Positions 1 through 8,368 of a DNA stretch of 51,268 nt are shown piece by piece; position 1 is the stretch's first letter, and the number at the start of each line of letters is the position of its first letter. A program made the position numbers and the translations under genes. The DNA is from Pseudomonadota bacterium (GTDB lineage: Bacteria; Pseudomonadota; Alphaproteobacteria; Rhizobiales; Beijerinckiaceae), in assembly GCA_023423995.1 (NCBI GenBank), contig JAFAEL010000026.1, positions 1 to 51,268 of the forward strand. The letters run 5' to 3'. Below the pieces are notes generated by a model that was not told the DNA's origin, did not search any database, and saw only the letters and a program-made list of their open reading frames with translations.

Positions 1-1000
1 GGAGCACGGTGATGCTGTCGGCGCCGCCGATCCCGGCCGAGAACGCCGCCATGGTGCCGCGCAGGAGGTTCACCCAGGGGTCCCGGCGCGTGGTCATCCG
101 CCAGGCCGTCTCGGCATGGAGCCGCAAGGGCTTTGGTGCGAGCCCGCAGGCGCTCTCGATCTGCGCCCAGAGGCGGCGGAGCGCCCGGAACTTGGCGACG
201 GTCAGGAACTCGTCCGCATCCGCGACGAGCAGGAAGGACAGGGCGCCCCGGGCCTTCTCGAGCGAGATCCCGCCCGCCTCGAAGAGCCGCAGATACAGGA
301 CGCCGGTCGCGAGCGCGGCGGCGAGCTCCTGCGCTTCGCTCGCTCCGGCCTCATGGTAGGCGCGCGTATCGATCCTGCCGACGCTGCCCGCGAAGCCCGC
401 CTCGATCACGCCGCGAGCGGTGTCCGCGAACTTCTTCGACAGCTCCGGCCAGGGCAGCGGAGAACTCCCGATCCGGGCGATGTCGCCGGCAGGATCGAGG
501 CCGAAATCCACGTTGAGGTCGCCGGGCGTGTGCCCTCTCTGGGCGACCAGGTCGGCAATGAGCTGAGCGGCGATCTTGCCGCCGTAGGGAGCCGTTTCCA
601 CCGACAACGAGATCAGGTCCAGCATCACGCCGGAGAGCGCCCGATCGAGCTCCGCCACACTTCCCGCCTTGAGGCCGAAGCCGCGGCCGGTCCGCGCTCC
701 CGCCAGGGTGAGCACCAGCGCATCCGCGCCGCCCTCCAGATCAGCGAGCGCGAGTGCGTTGGCCTCTGCCGGATCCGGATGATCGACCTTCTGGGCGACC
801 CGCCACGGCGCGTGCTCCGCGCGGCGAACCGGCGCATTCGGCTCCGCCTTCGGGTAGAGCGGCTGGATCGGGATCCCGTCATAGGTGCGGGAGACGAGCT
901 TCTTCTCGAAATCGGCGCCCTTCAGCACCTTCTCGACGAGCGTGGACCACGCCTCACGCGTTGGGGCCGGGAACTCGGATGCAAGGGCGAGATCGGTCAT
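1..1000 (-). CDS. mutA: Methylmalonyl-CoA mutase small (beta) subunit, 3' end beyond window
   Basis: Reading leftward from an ATG at 998-1000 gives an uninterrupted frame of 333 codons that runs off the left edge, so the C-terminus is missing. The protein opens MTDLALASEFPAPTREAW and includes SRTYDGIPIQPLYPKAE and, near the edge, GGADSITVL, which match the TIM-barrel part of the methylmalonyl-CoA mutase small subunit. In the family the small subunit partners the B12-binding large subunit to interconvert methylmalonyl-CoA and succinyl-CoA in propionate metabolism; the large subunit is expected just outside the window. The gene diverges from the thiol-reductase gene, with 125 bases between the two starts. 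Family call is from recognised sequence; the subunit choice is slightly less certain. Confidence 0.88.
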   Translation of the reverse strand, partial: MTDLALASEFPAPTREAWSTLVEKVLKGADFEKKLVSRTYDGIPIQPLYPKAEPNAPVRRAEHAPWRVAQKVDHPDPAEANALALADLEGGADALVLTLAGARTGRGFGLKAGSVAELDRALSGVMLDLISLSVETAPYGGKIAAQLIADLVAQRGHTPGDLNVDFGLDPAGDIARIGSSPLPWPELSKKFADTARGVIEAGFAGSVGRIDTRAYHEAGASEAQELAAALATGVLYLRLFEAGGISLEKARGALSFLLVADADEFLTVAKFRALRRLWAQIESACGLAPKPLRLHAETAWRMTTRRDPWVNLLRGTMAAFSAGIGGADSITVL

Positions 1001-1125
1001 GCGAATGCGCTTAAGCAGAGTATGGGCGGAATAGCACCCATCTCCGTAGCGTCACATGTCCTCGACGTCACGATTCCAGCATGTTCATCTGCCAGCGGGC
1101 TTCATCGGATCTTGAGCGAGCAACG

Positions 1126-3336
1126 ATGAGACGATTGTTGAGCGCCGCCTTCCTGGTGCTCTCCCTCGGGGCCGCCGTGGGGGCGGCGCAGGCGGCTCCG
1201 CGCGGCGAGGACCTGGTGAAGGCCGAGCTCCTCGCCGAGCCATCGGCCGTCAAGCTGGGTGAGCCCTTCACGGTGGGCGTCAAGCTGACGATGGCGCCGC
1301 ATTGGCACACGTACTGGCGCAATCCCGGTGATTCGGGCCTTGCGACCGAGATCAAGTGGACTCTTCCGGACGGGGCCAAGGCCGGCCCGATCCAATGGCC
1401 GGTGCCGGAGCGGATCCCGGTCAGCCATTTGGTGAACTACGGATACGAGGGCGAAACGGTCCTCCTGACCGAGATCACGCCTCCGGCGAACCTGTCGCCG
1501 GGCGGACCGATCACCCTCAAGGCGGACGTGAGCTACCTCGTGTGCGAGCGGGAATGCATTCCCGGCGAGGCGAGCCTGTCCATCCTCCTGCCCGTCGCCG
1601 GCGCGAGCGAGGACGGCAAGCCGGAACCGGCCGACAAGGCCCTGTTCGATGCGGCGCGCGCGAAGCTTCCGACGCCGTCGCCCTGGACGGCGAAGACGGA
1701 GGCCGGGGGCGACACGCTCCGCTTCGTCGTGGATGTGCCGGGCTTGAAGCCGGACAGCATCCGCTCGGCCTATCTCTTCCCCTTCGACGAGACGTCGGTC
1801 GAGCATGCGTCCCCGCAGGTCCTTGTCGCGAAGGCCGATGGCTTCACGCTCGAGATCAAGCGCAGCAGTCTATCCCAGGGCGAGCCCGCTCCGCTCGGGG
1901 GCGTGCTCGTCGTCGAGGAGGCCTTGGAGACCGGCGTTACCCGCCATGCGGTCGAGATCGGGGCGCCGGTGAAGGCGCCTGCTTCCGGCGCGGCTGCGGT
2001 CGCGCCGTCCACGGCGGCAGGGCCTGGGGGCGGAACGCGGCAACCCGCCGACATCTCGCTCGCTGGGATCGCACAGGCGGCGCTGCTCGCCTTCCTGGGC
2101 GGCATAATCCTGAACCTGATGCCCTGCGTCTTCCCGGTGCTCTCCATCAAGGTGCTGAGCCTCGTGAAGCATTCGGGCTATGGCCCGGCCCTGGTTCGCC
2201 TGAACGGGCTCGCCTACACGGCGGGCGTGGTGGCGAGCTTCCTCCTGCTCGCCGGGATCCTGCTCGCGGTCAGGGCCGGCGGCGCCGAGGTCGGCTGGGG
2301 CTTCCAGCTGCAATCGCCCGCGGTCGTGACCGCGCTCGCCTTCCTGCTCTTCGCGATGGGGCTCAGCCTCTCGGGCGTCGTCGAACTCGGCACCTCGCTC
2401 GCCGGCTTCGGCCAGCGTCACGACAATCGCACCGGGCTGCCCGGCTCGTTCCTGACGGGAATCCTCGCGACGATCGTGGCGACGCCCTGCACGGCCCCCT
2501 TCATGGGCACGGCGATCGGCTTCGCCATGACGGCGCCGGCGCCAGTCGCGCTCGCCGTCTTCGCCGCGCTCGGGCTCGGCCTCGCCCTGCCGTTCCTGCT
2601 CCTCACATTCTGGCCGGGGCTCGCTCGGCACCTGCCACGGCCCGGCCGCTGGATGGAGACGCTGAAGCAGTTTCTGGCGTTTCCGATCTACGCCACGGTC
2701 GCCTGGCTCCTCTTCGTGCTCTCGCAGGAGGTCGGGCCGACCGGGCTCTTCGCCGCCCTGATCGGGCTCGTGGCGGTCGGATTCGGGGCCTGGGCCCTGC
2801 GGCTCGGCTCGCTGCGGGAGGGCTGGAGTCGTCGGGCTTGGCAGGGCGGGGCGCTCGCGGCGATCCTGATCCTGGTCGGGCTCGGCGTCGCGATCGATCG
2901 CGACCGGGTGGGCGAGGCGGTCGCCGCGACCGCATCGACGGCAGCAGCCGGCGAGGCTTGGCAGCCCTTCACCCAGGCGAGGCTGGACCAGCTTCGCGCA
3001 GAGGGGCGGCCGGTCTTCGTCAACATGACGGCCGCCTGGTGCATCACCTGCCTGGTCAACGAGCGTACGGCGCTCTCGACCGAGGCCGTGCAGGACGCGT
3101 TCCGGTCGCGGCAGGTCGTGTACCTGAAGGGTGACTGGACGAACCGGAATCCCGAGATCACGCGCCTCCTCGAAGCGCATGGCCGGAGCGGCGTGCCGCT
3201 TTACGTCTTCTACCCGCCGGCCGGAGAACCGGTCGTGCTCCCGCAGATCCTCACGCAGGCGACCGTGATCGAGAGCCTCGGCGCTTCGGCGCCGTCCAAG
3301 CGCGCGGATGTTCAAAATCCAACCACGAAGGAGTGA
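1126..3336 (+). CDS. DsbD/ScsB-family protein-disulfide reductase
   Basis: This 736-residue membrane protein has a signal peptide (residues 1-23, ending AQA), a periplasmic N-terminal domain of about 270 residues with a cysteine pair C140/C144 (CEREC), a central multi-helix domain carrying MPCVFP and ATPCTAPF cysteine motifs, and a C-terminal thioredoxin domain with a CITC active site. This is the three-module layout of DsbD/ScsB proteins, which pass electrons from cytoplasmic thioredoxin through the membrane to periplasmic partners. The large N-terminal domain is more like ScsB than E. coli DsbD. The ATG at 1126 is preferred over the one at 1081 because it begins directly with the signal peptide. 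It is followed by a secreted redoxin that is a likely electron acceptor. Confidence 0.87.
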   Translation: MRRLLSAAFLVLSLGAAVGAAQAAPRGEDLVKAELLAEPSAVKLGEPFTVGVKLTMAPHWHTYWRNPGDSGLATEIKWTLPDGAKAGPIQWPVPERIPVSHLVNYGYEGETVLLTEITPPANLSPGGPITLKADVSYLVCERECIPGEASLSILLPVAGASEDGKPEPADKALFDAARAKLPTPSPWTAKTEAGGDTLRFVVDVPGLKPDSIRSAYLFPFDETSVEHASPQVLVAKADGFTLEIKRSSLSQGEPAPLGGVLVVEEALETGVTRHAVEIGAPVKAPASGAAAVAPSTAAGPGGGTRQPADISLAGIAQAALLAFLGGIILNLMPCVFPVLSIKVLSLVKHSGYGPALVRLNGLAYTAGVVASFLLLAGILLAVRAGGAEVGWGFQLQSPAVVTALAFLLFAMGLSLSGVVELGTSLAGFGQRHDNRTGLPGSFLTGILATIVATPCTAPFMGTAIGFAMTAPAPVALAVFAALGLGLALPFLLLTFWPGLARHLPRPGRWMETLKQFLAFPIYATVAWLLFVLSQEVGPTGLFAALIGLVAVGFGAWALRLGSLREGWSRRAWQGGALAAILILVGLGVAIDRDRVGEAVAATASTAAAGEAWQPFTQARLDQLRAEGRPVFVNMTAAWCITCLVNERTALSTEAVQDAFRSRQVVYLKGDWTNRNPEITRLLEAHGRSGVPLYVFYPPAGEPVVLPQILTQATVIESLGASAPSKRADVQNPTTKE

Positions 3337-3341
3337 GCCAT

Positions 3342-3968
3342 ATGACGACCACAAGACGGGCCGTGTTCGCGGCCGCCCTCTTTGCCGCGGGCGCGCTCTC
3401 GTCCGGCGCCTATGCCCAGTCCGGGCCGAAGGTCGGGGCGCCCGCGCCGAACTTCACGGCCACGGATTCCAACGGCAAGCCCGTGTCGCTCGGCGACTTC
3501 AAAGGCAAGACGGTCGTGCTGGAATGGACGAACGACGGCTGCCCCTTCGTGAAGAAGCATTATGGCGGGCAGGCCATGCAAGCCCTGCAGAAGAAATGGA
3601 CCGACAAGGGCGTGGTCTGGCTGTCGGTCATCTCCTCGCCGCCCGGCGAACAGGGCTATGCCGACGGGCCGACCGCCAACAAGCTCACGGCCGAACGCGG
3701 CGCCGCGCCCACGGCCGTGCTGCTCGACCCCAAGGGCGATCTCGGCCGCATCTTCGGCGCGCAGGTCACGCCGCACATGTATGTCGTGAAGGGTGACGGC
3801 ACGCTCGCCTATATGGGCGGCATCGACGACAAGCCCTCTGCGAAGATCGAGGATCTCAAGACCGCCAAGAACTTCGTCGACGCGGCCCTGACCGAGGTCT
3901 CGGAAGGGAAGCCGGTCTCCGTCACCACCTCACGGCCCTATGGCTGCACGGTGAAGTACACGTCCTGA
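3342..3968 (+). CDS. Secreted thioredoxin-fold redoxin (AhpC/TSA-like)
   Basis: A 208-residue protein with a Tat-like or Sec signal (TTRR followed by a hydrophobic stretch and AYAQ) and a peroxiredoxin/redoxin fold: PKVGAPAPNFTATDSNGK, then EWTNDGCPFV with a single active-site cysteine at C67, and a second cysteine at C202 in the C-terminal tail (PYGCTVKY). The ATG at 3342 is chosen because AAGGAG lies at the right distance upstream, overlapping the end of the previous gene; a GTG at 3333 would also be in frame. The close spacing suggests one operon with the disulfide reductase, which probably keeps C67 reduced in the periplasm. Substrate is unknown. Confidence 0.82.
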   Translation: MTTTRRAVFAAALFAAGALSSGAYAQSGPKVGAPAPNFTATDSNGKPVSLGDFKGKTVVLEWTNDGCPFVKKHYGGQAMQALQKKWTDKGVVWLSVISSPPGEQGYADGPTANKLTAERGAAPTAVLLDPKGDLGRIFGAQVTPHMYVVKGDGTLAYMGGIDDKPSAKIEDLKTAKNFVDAALTEVSEGKPVSVTTSRPYGCTVKYTS

Positions 3969-3979
3969 TCAGAGGCCCG

Positions 3980-4010
3980 GGCTCCCGCGGGTTCACGTCT
4001 CGCGGGAGCC
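3980..4010. terminator. Hairpin between convergent genes
   Basis: A perfect 10-base-pair stem (GGCTCCCGCG pairing with CGCGGGAGCC) with an 11-base loop lies just after the redoxin stop. There is no T-run, so a Rho-independent role is only inferred. It overlaps the last codons of the toxin gene on the opposite strand. Confidence 0.5.
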
Positions 4011-4172
4011 TTGCGCGGCATGGAACCCGCCGAGGATAGAGATCGTCTGCCGGTCTGACTCGATCCTATAAGCCACGACGTAGAGATATCGAGGCACCAC
4101 AATTTCGAAGATGCCGGGCTTCCCGCCGCGCGCGCGGCGGGTGAATAGGACCGCTACCTTGCGGCGCGCCAC
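3993..4172 (-). CDS. Short ParE-like toxin, probably internally deleted
   Basis: A GTG at 4170-4172 opens a 59-residue frame that overlaps the end of the antitoxin gene by 19 bases. The start (VAVLFTRRA) resembles the first strand and arginines of ParE toxins, and the remainder (PGIFEIVVPRYLYVVAYRIESD, read in two parts, then a HAAQ ending) resembles the last strands of ParE. A normal ParE is about 95 residues; the two helices usually between these parts are absent. What is seen is the short frame; that it is a decayed toxin is inference. It could instead be a minimal but functional toxin. Confidence 0.55.
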   Translation of the reverse strand: MARRKVAVLFTRRARGGKPGIFEIVVPRYLYVVAYRIESDRQTISILGGFHAAQGSRET

Positions 4173-4378
4173 AGCTCGGCCATCTCCTCCTCGGTCGCAT
4201 ATTCTCCGCGCTCCGCCTCGCCAGCCGCAAGGCGCACCTCCGCGAGTTGAGCAGGCGTCAGAGTAGTCCCGATTTCGACCTGGCGCGCGATCGTCAGCAG
4301 GAGCTCTCCCGCGAGGTCCTGCCGATCGGGCGGCTGCTGTCTGATGGCCCGGAGTCCTTCGTCGAGGAGTGTCGTCAT
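4154..4378 (-). CDS. Antitoxin-like small protein paired with ParE remnant
   Basis: A 74-residue acidic protein (MTTLLDEGLRAIRQQPPDRQDLAGE...EYATEEEMAELWRAAR). Its size, its ending in an acidic helix with ELWRAAR, and the overlapping downstream ParE-like frame fit the antitoxin of a type II toxin-antitoxin module. Similar short proteins are often annotated as addiction-module antitoxins. The codon use and base composition look less GC-rich than the flanking dsbD-like and fol genes, which suggests a transferred module placed between two housekeeping groups. No clear DNA-binding domain could be assigned by eye. Confidence 0.6.
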   Translation of the reverse strand: MTTLLDEGLRAIRQQPPDRQDLAGELLLTIARQVEIGTTLTPAQLAEVRLAAGEAERGEYATEEEMAELWRAAR

Positions 4379-4424
4379 CGGTCGGTTCTCTCGTGAGCGA
4401 AGATGACCTCGCGGTTGGCCGGAA

Positions 4425-4898
4425 TCAATCGAGCTTCACGATTCCGGCCGCGTCTATCGCGGCCGCCCACTCCCGGATGGTGCGCTCCGCGACGACACGC
4501 TCCGGCGCGATCTCGGCCAGGGGCACCAGCACGAAGGCACGCTCGGTCAGCCGCGGATGCGGCAATGTCAGGCCGGGCTCCTCGATCCGCCGCCCGGCAT
4601 AGTCCAGGATGTCGATGTCGAGCGCCCGGGGACCCCAGCGCTCGCCCGGGACGCGGCCCAACTCCCGCTGGAGCGATTGCGTGACGCCGAGGAGTTCGGC
4701 GGGTTTCAGGTCCGTCTCGGCGGTCGCGCAGGCATTCACGAAGTCGGGTTGCTCCACGGGCCCCCAGGGCGGGGTGCGGTAGAAGCTGGAGACCTGCCGG
4801 ATCCGGACGCCTTCCTGGCCGAGGCGGGCAAGAGCCCGGCGGATGGTCGCCGCCGGGTCGCCGAGATTGCCGCCGAAGGCCAGCAGGATCTCAGCCAT
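4425..4898 (-). CDS. folK: 6-hydroxymethyl-7,8-dihydropterin pyrophosphokinase
   Basis: A 157-residue protein starting MAEILLAFGGNLGDP, followed by SSFYRTPPWG and ERWGPRALDIDILDY, the nucleotide- and magnesium-binding signature of FolK. It transfers pyrophosphate from ATP to 6-hydroxymethyl-7,8-dihydropterin, the step before dihydropteroate synthase. The start at 4898 overlaps the stop of folB by eight bases, indicating translational coupling. It is the last gene of a folP-folB-folK unit. Confidence 0.93.
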   Translation of the reverse strand: MAEILLAFGGNLGDPAATIRRALARLGQEGVRIRQVSSFYRTPPWGPVEQPDFVNACATAETDLKPAELLGVTQSLQRELGRVPGERWGPRALDIDILDYAGRRIEEPGLTLPHPRLTERAFVLVPLAEIAPERVVAERTIREWAAAIDAAGIVKLD

Positions 4899-5268
4899 CG
4901 TCGGGCCGCCGGCTGCGATGGATCGCGACCGCGACATGTCCGAAGATTGCGTCGATCGGCGCGCCCGGCTTGCGCAGCTCCAGCGCTACGCTGTCGAGCT
5001 TCGGGAACGTGCTCAGCAGGTCGTCCGCCACGGCTTCGGCTGCCGCCTCGAGGAGGTAGAACCGCCGCTCGGTCAGCGTCGCGACCGCAACTCGGATCAG
5101 GTCGGCATAGGAGATCGTATCCGCTACGTCGTCCGTCCGCCCGGCGCGCCGGAGGTCCAGCTCGGCCGTGATGTCCAGCACGAAGCGCTGGCCGAGTGTC
5201 GCCTCCTCGCGCAGCACGCCGTGGCGCGCGACGACCTGGAGGTCCCTGACGAGGATGCGGTCGGTCAC
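4891..5268 (-). CDS. folB: Dihydroneopterin aldolase
   Basis: A 125-residue protein beginning MTDRILVRDLQVVARHGVL, the typical FolB N-terminus with the pterin-binding region and YADL (ISYADLI) in the middle. It cleaves 7,8-dihydroneopterin to the hydroxymethyl pterin used by FolK. Its ATG overlaps the folP stop (5265-5268) in an ATGA arrangement, and its own end overlaps folK, so the three enzymes are probably made together. The length is normal for the family. Confidence 0.92.
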   Translation of the reverse strand: MTDRILVRDLQVVARHGVLREEATLGQRFVLDITAELDLRRAGRTDDVADTISYADLIRVAVATLTERRFYLLEAAAEAVADDLLSTFPKLDSVALELRKPGAPIDAIFGHVAVAIHRSRRPDDG

Positions 5269-6068
5269 GCGGCGGCCTCGATCCTGGCCAGCATGCGCAG
5301 GGCCTGCACATGCGGGGCCACGTCATGGACGCGGATGATATCGGTTCCGGCGAGCGCGCCATAGACGTTGCCCGCGATGGTGCCGCCGAGTCGCTCGGCG
5401 GCCGGCGTCGCGGGGTCGGCGAGGCTGCCGATGAAACCCTTGCGCGAGAGGCCGAGGAGAACCGGGAAGCCGAGCGCCTTCAGCCGGGGCAGGGCGGCGA
5501 GCGTCTGGAAGGATTGCGAGAAGCTTTTCCCGAACCCGATGCCGGGATCGAGGACGATGCGGTCGTCGGTCACGCCGGCGCGGCGCGCGATGTCGAGCGA
5601 GCGCTCCAGGAAGCGCAGGATGTCGTCCACGATGTCGATGCTCGTGTCGATCGCGTCGCGATTGTGCATGAGGATCGCGGCCGCGCCACCCTCGGCCGTG
5701 ACGGCCGCGATCTCGGGGTCGCGCTGAAAACCCCAGACGTCGTTGACGATGACCGCGCCGCGTGTGAGCGCCCGTCGTGCGACTTCGGCCTTCCAGGTGT
5801 CGATCGAAACCGGCGGCAGGTTCGAGCCGGCCCGTTCCAACTGGTCGAGGACGGGCGCCAGCCGGGCCCATTCCTCGTCCGCCGAGATGACCGAATGACC
5901 GGGACGGGTGGATTCGCCGCCGATGTCGAGGATGTCGGCGCCCTCCGTGGCCATCCGGTGCGCCGCCGCCACCGCGTCCGCCGACGCGAGATGGACGCCC
6001 CCATCCGAGAACGAATCCGGCGTGACGTTCACGATGCCCATCACGAGCACGCGAGGGCCGAGCGTCAT
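5265..6068 (-). CDS. folP: Dihydropteroate synthase
   Basis: A 267-residue protein with MGIVNVTPDSFSDGG near the start, DIGGESTRPG, and a closing IIRVHDV: the canonical dihydropteroate synthase motifs of a TIM barrel that joins p-aminobenzoate to the pterin pyrophosphate and is the sulfonamide target. The ATG at 6068 (MTLGPRVLV) is taken as the start; an in-frame GTG at 6107 is an alternative that would add 13 residues, and neither has a strong ribosome-binding site. It is first of the folP-folB-folK unit, and a DUF2267-like gene lies 55 bases upstream in the same direction. Confidence 0.92.
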   Translation of the reverse strand: MTLGPRVLVMGIVNVTPDSFSDGGVHLASADAVAAAHRMATEGADILDIGGESTRPGHSVISADEEWARLAPVLDQLERAGSNLPPVSIDTWKAEVARRALTRGAVIVNDVWGFQRDPEIAAVTAEGGAAAILMHNRDAIDTSIDIVDDILRFLERSLDIARRAGVTDDRIVLDPGIGFGKSFSQSFQTLAALPRLKALGFPVLLGLSRKGFIGSLADPATPAAERLGGTIAGNVYGALAGTDIIRVHDVAPHVQALRMLARIEAAA

Positions 6069-6123
6069 CGTGCCCGTCCTGTGGACGAGCTGCCGGGCAA
6101 CGCTCACGGAATTACCCTGGTGG

Positions 6124-6513
6124 TCAGAGAAACTGCGACAGACCGGGAATGGCGCCGACGATCGCCCCCATCGTGTCCTCGCCGGCATTCTCGCGCCCAT
6201 ACGCAAAGAGTTCGCGCGCGAAGGGCTGCATCTGCGCCATCGGGACGCCGGCGGCCATCAGCTTGGTGCCGAGCGCCATCACGCCGCCGCCGCCGGGCAT
6301 CATGCCCATCAGGCCGCCCATCATCCCGCCGGGGCCGCCATCGCCTGCCGTCGCCACCGCCTCGCGCGAGCCGGGGAGGGCGTCGAACAGCTTGTTCACC
6401 TCGTCCTGCGGCCCCTCCTTCTCGAGGAACGCCAGGATCAGGCCGACGGCCTTCTCGACCACATCGGCTCCGAGGCCGGTCGCCTCCGTGATGCGGGCGA
6501 TCAGCGCTTCCAT
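6124..6513 (-). CDS. DUF2267-like hypothetical protein
   Basis: A 129-residue protein, MEALIARITEATGLGADVVEKAVGLIL..., with a helical N-terminal half, a glycine/methionine-rich linker (GGPGGMMGGLMGMMPGGGG) and a helical C-terminal part ending GAIPGLSQFL. It resembles DUF2267 proteins common in Hyphomicrobiales; their function is not known to me. The start is supported by GAGGAG-like sequence seven bases before the ATG. It may share a transcript with the fol genes, 55 bases downstream, and diverges from the HerA-like ATPase gene. Confidence 0.65.
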   Translation of the reverse strand: MEALIARITEATGLGADVVEKAVGLILAFLEKEGPQDEVNKLFDALPGSREAVATAGDGGPGGMMGGLMGMMPGGGGVMALGTKLMAAGVPMAQMQPFARELFAYGRENAGEDTMGAIVGAIPGLSQFL

Positions 6514-6630
6514 GGACAGCTCCTCATGATGTCGAAAGGGACGCGCCCGGCCGGGCAGCCCCGTCTGTAGCGGGCGGATGCCGGATTGCGTATGACAGCC
6601 CGGGCATCGCCGCAACCTTCGAGACCCCAC

Positions 6631-8352
6631 ATGGCCGAGACAGCGTCGCCGACGGACCGCATCCTGGTCGGCAAGAGCGATCACCTCGAATACCTGCTGC
6701 TGAGGCTTGCCAATCGGCATGGGCTGGTCGCGGGCGCGACCGGCACGGGCAAGACGGTGACCCTCCAGGTACTCGCGGAGGGGTTGTCGAATGCGGGCGT
6801 GTCGGTCTTCGCCGCCGACATCAAGGGCGACCTCTCGGGAATCGCAGCGCCCGGACAGGGCAAGGACGCGTTCGTCAAGCGCGCGGCCGAGATCGGGATC
6901 CCGTACCAGCCGGACCGCTTCCCGGTCGTGTTCTGGGACGTGTTCGGCGAGCAGGGCCACCCCATCCGGGCGACCGTCAGCGAGATGGGCCCGCTGCTTC
7001 TGGCGCGGCTCCTGGAGCTGAACGACACGCAGGAAGGCGTGCTCAACGTCGCCTTCAAGGTTGCGGACGACAACGGCTGGCCGATCCTCGACATGAAGGA
7101 TCTGCGCGCGCTGCTCCAGTTCGTCGGCGACAACGCGGCCGAGATCGGTGCCAAGTACGGCAACGTCGCCAAGACCTCGCTCGCCGCGATCCAGCGCCAG
7201 CTCCTGATGCTGGAGAACCAGGGCGCCGACCGGTTCCTCGGCGAGCCGGCGCTCGACCTGCACGACTTCATCCGCACCGACCGGGACGGCCGGGGGATTG
7301 TCAATATCCTCGCGGCCGACAAGCTGATGGCGAAGCCTCGGCTCTACGCGACCTTCCTCGTGTGGATGCTGTCGGAGCTGTTCGAGAGCCTGCCCGAGGT
7401 GGGCGATCAGCCCAAGCCCAAGCTCGTCTTCTTCTTCGACGAGGCGCATCTTCTCTTCAACGACGCGCCGAAGCCCCTGCTGGACGCGGTGCAGCAGGTG
7501 GTCCGGCTCATCCGGTCGAAGGGGGTCGGCGTCTATTTCGTCACGCAGAACCCGCTCGACGTGCCGGAGGAGGTGCTCGGCCAGCTTGGCAACAAGGTGC
7601 AGCACGCGCTCCGGGCCTTCACGCCGCGGGACCAGAAGGCGGTGCGCGCGGCCGCGGAGACGTTCCGCCAACGCCCAGGCCTCGACACGGGTAAGGCCAT
7701 CATGGAGCTCGCGGTGGGGGAGGCGCTGGTCTCGCTGCTCGAGGAAGGCGGCGTGCCCGGTATGGTCGACCGGGCGCTCATCGCGCCGCCGACCGCCCGT
7801 GTCGGGCCGCTGACGCCGGACGAGCGCGCCGCCGTGATCGCGGCGAGCCCGCTCAGGGGCAAGTACGACCAGCCGCTGGACCGCGAGAGCGCCTACGAGA
7901 TGCTGGTCAAGCGCCGGGACATGCCGGAGGGGACTGCAGAGGCGACGACCGAGTCCGGCGGGCTCGGCGGCATCCTCGACAGGCTGACGGAAACGCTCAG
8001 TTCCTCGGGTATCCCGGTTGGGCGGAGCGGGGGAGGGGCGGCCCCGGCCGGTGGCAAGGCCAAAGGCGGCGGGCGCCAGTCGATGTCGCTCACCGAACTC
8101 GTCATCCGCTCGGCCGCCCAGAGCTTCGCCCGCTCGGCATCCACCCAGATCGCACGCGAGGGCGCGAAGATCCTCCGCAACTCCCTCGGCGGCATCATCG
8201 GGGGCGCGATCGGCGACGCGATCTCGAACAGCGGCAGCAGCCGCGGCCGGCGGACCGGCGCGGTGGGCTCCTCCGGCGTGCCCCGCACCGGCTCCTCCGA
8301 TTTCGCGGGCGAGATGTCGGACCTGCTTGGGGGAGGGAACAAGAAGCGGTAG
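6631..8352 (+). CDS. HerA-like ATPase, DUF853/YjgR family
   Basis: A 573-residue protein with a P-loop near residue 35 (GATGTGKTVT), the FAADIKGDLSG segment, a Walker B FFFDEAHLLF, and PLDVPEEVLGQLGNKVQHALRAFTP, all typical of the DUF853 branch of the HerA/FtsK ATPase superfamily. The C-terminal third is lower in complexity (glycine, serine, arginine) and ends GEMSDLLGGGNKKR. The role of this family is not established; relatives move or process DNA. The ATG at 6631 places MAETASPTDRILVG in register with family starts. The last 43 coding bases recur about 1.07 kb downstream beyond a toxin-antitoxin module. Confidence 0.83.
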   Translation: MAETASPTDRILVGKSDHLEYLLLRLANRHGLVAGATGTGKTVTLQVLAEGLSNAGVSVFAADIKGDLSGIAAPGQGKDAFVKRAAEIGIPYQPDRFPVVFWDVFGEQGHPIRATVSEMGPLLLARLLELNDTQEGVLNVAFKVADDNGWPILDMKDLRALLQFVGDNAAEIGAKYGNVAKTSLAAIQRQLLMLENQGADRFLGEPALDLHDFIRTDRDGRGIVNILAADKLMAKPRLYATFLVWMLSELFESLPEVGDQPKPKLVFFFDEAHLLFNDAPKPLLDAVQQVVRLIRSKGVGVYFVTQNPLDVPEEVLGQLGNKVQHALRAFTPRDQKAVRAAAETFRQRPGLDTGKAIMELAVGEALVSLLEEGGVPGMVDRALIAPPTARVGPLTPDERAAVIAASPLRGKYDQPLDRESAYEMLVKRRDMPEGTAEATTESGGLGGILDRLTETLSSSGIPVGRSGGGAAPAGGKAKGGGRQSMSLTELVIRSAAQSFARSASTQIAREGAKILRNSLGGIIGGAIGDAISNSGSSRGRRTGAVGSSGVPRTGSSDFAGEMSDLLGGGNKKR

Positions 8353-8362
8353 AGCGCTACGC
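8308..8362 (+). repeat. Direct repeat copy 1 (ATPase gene tail)
   Basis: The last codons and stop of the HerA-like gene plus ten downstream bases. It matches 9379-9433 at 53 of 55 positions; the two differences are synonymous third-base changes in leucine codons. Together the copies bracket the VapC-type module. Confidence 0.85.
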
Positions 8363-8368
8363 GCCTAA

